Assembly (NCBI RefSeq): GCF_018588945.1
Contig: NZ_JAFIWA010000003.1
Coordinates: 62,001-126,000, forward strand
From: Microbacterium flavescens
GTDB taxonomy: Bacteria; Actinomycetota; Actinomycetes; Actinomycetales; Microbacteriaceae
Direction of reading: 5' to 3'
Length of the DNA stretch: 64,000 nucleotides
The notes beneath the pieces were generated by a model, which made no database searches, had not been told where the DNA came from, and worked only from the letters and a program-made list of their open reading frames with translations. The translations under genes and the position numbers were made by a program. Shown here one piece after another: positions 63,837 to 64,000 of the stretch. How positions within the stretch are numbered: position 1 is the stretch's first letter; each line of letters starts with the position of its first letter.

Positions 63837-64000
63837 TCAGCCCGCGACGGGCGATCGTACGACCATCACCTGAGGGTCGAAGACGCGGGGGAGTGCGCCC
63901 GCGTCGTTCTCGGTGGGCTGGCCCTCGCGGACCCAGTACTCGTACCCGCCGATCATCTCGCGCACCTGGTACCCGAGCTTGGCGAACTGCAGGGCGCCCT
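63837..64000 (-). CDS. rhodanese-like domain protein (partial, C-terminal end)
   Basis: The gene enters from the right edge; 53 C-terminal residues are visible: LQFAKLGYQVREMIGGYEYW then VREGQPTEN and a tail ending VVRSPVAG. The GY-VREMIGGYEYW pattern is that of the end of a rhodanese domain. The catalytic Cys lies outside the window, so activity cannot be assessed. It converges on the PP2C gene with a 19-base gap. Confidence 0.7.
   Translation of the reverse strand, partial: GALQFAKLGYQVREMIGGYEYWVREGQPTENDAGALPRVFDPQVMVVRSPVAG

Overview
The window is high-G+C chromosomal DNA from an actinomycete, most likely Microbacterium or a close Microbacteriaceae relative. This rests on protein character, gene order, the lack of FtsA, Wag31-type DivIVA, GarA/FtsR, class II DAHP synthase, an actinobacterial cta operon, and many promoters whose -10 box (TAGNNT) lies 6-7 nt before the start codon. 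I see no rRNA, tRNA, CRISPR array or prophage. The only mobile element is one IS481-type insertion sequence.

Layout. 1-5.8 kb: end of glgP, a small unknown protein, a CYTH protein, a hotdog thioesterase, lpdA, and a divergent copper pair (CopC-like protein; Met/Cys-rich four-helix protein). 5.9-7.8 kb: garA, ftsR and a second MerR gene. 8-10 kb: a trans-sulfuration-type PLP enzyme with a divergent Lrp regulator. 10-16.3 kb: ParA-like ATPase, pyruvate carboxylase, MinD/ParA-like ATPase, peptide deformylase. 16.5-26.5 kb: fadD, glk, plsC, aroG, a PASTA-domain Ser/Thr kinase, a LysM wall protein, an Rv2175c-like protein and idsA, in an order resembling the pknL/aroG region of mycobacteria and corynebacteria. 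26.5-45 kb: the division and cell-wall cluster mraZ-rsmH-ftsL-ftsI-murF-mraY-murD-ftsW-murG-[gntR, lipoprotein]-murC-ftsQ-ftsZ-yggS-sepF-yggT-divIVA, then lspA and rluD. 46-53 kb: GNAT protein, sigma factor with a membrane partner, dnaE, membrane protein. 53-64 kb: hisD, nrdR, the IS, pyrD, DUF3043 protein, M20 peptidase, erpA-like gene, ctaC-ctaD-ctaF, a PP2C phosphatase and the end of a rhodanese-domain gene.

How the genes work together. Most of the window is growth machinery: lipid II synthesis, septum assembly and polar growth, plus a Ser/Thr phosphorylation circuit (PASTA kinase, GarA, Rv2175c-like protein, PP2C) that in relatives regulates wall growth and the TCA cycle. FtsR, encoded at 6.5 kb, is known in Corynebacterium to act on ftsZ, and the ftsZ upstream region here holds two palindromes.

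Most notable: the IS transposase has no stop codon of its own and borrows the TAG in its CTAG target, the same palindrome that ends nrdR; widespread leaderless-type promoters; a dispersed repeat family at gene 3' ends; a strong two-stem hairpin between convergent genes; and a dcw cluster without murE but with a GntR/lipoprotein insertion.
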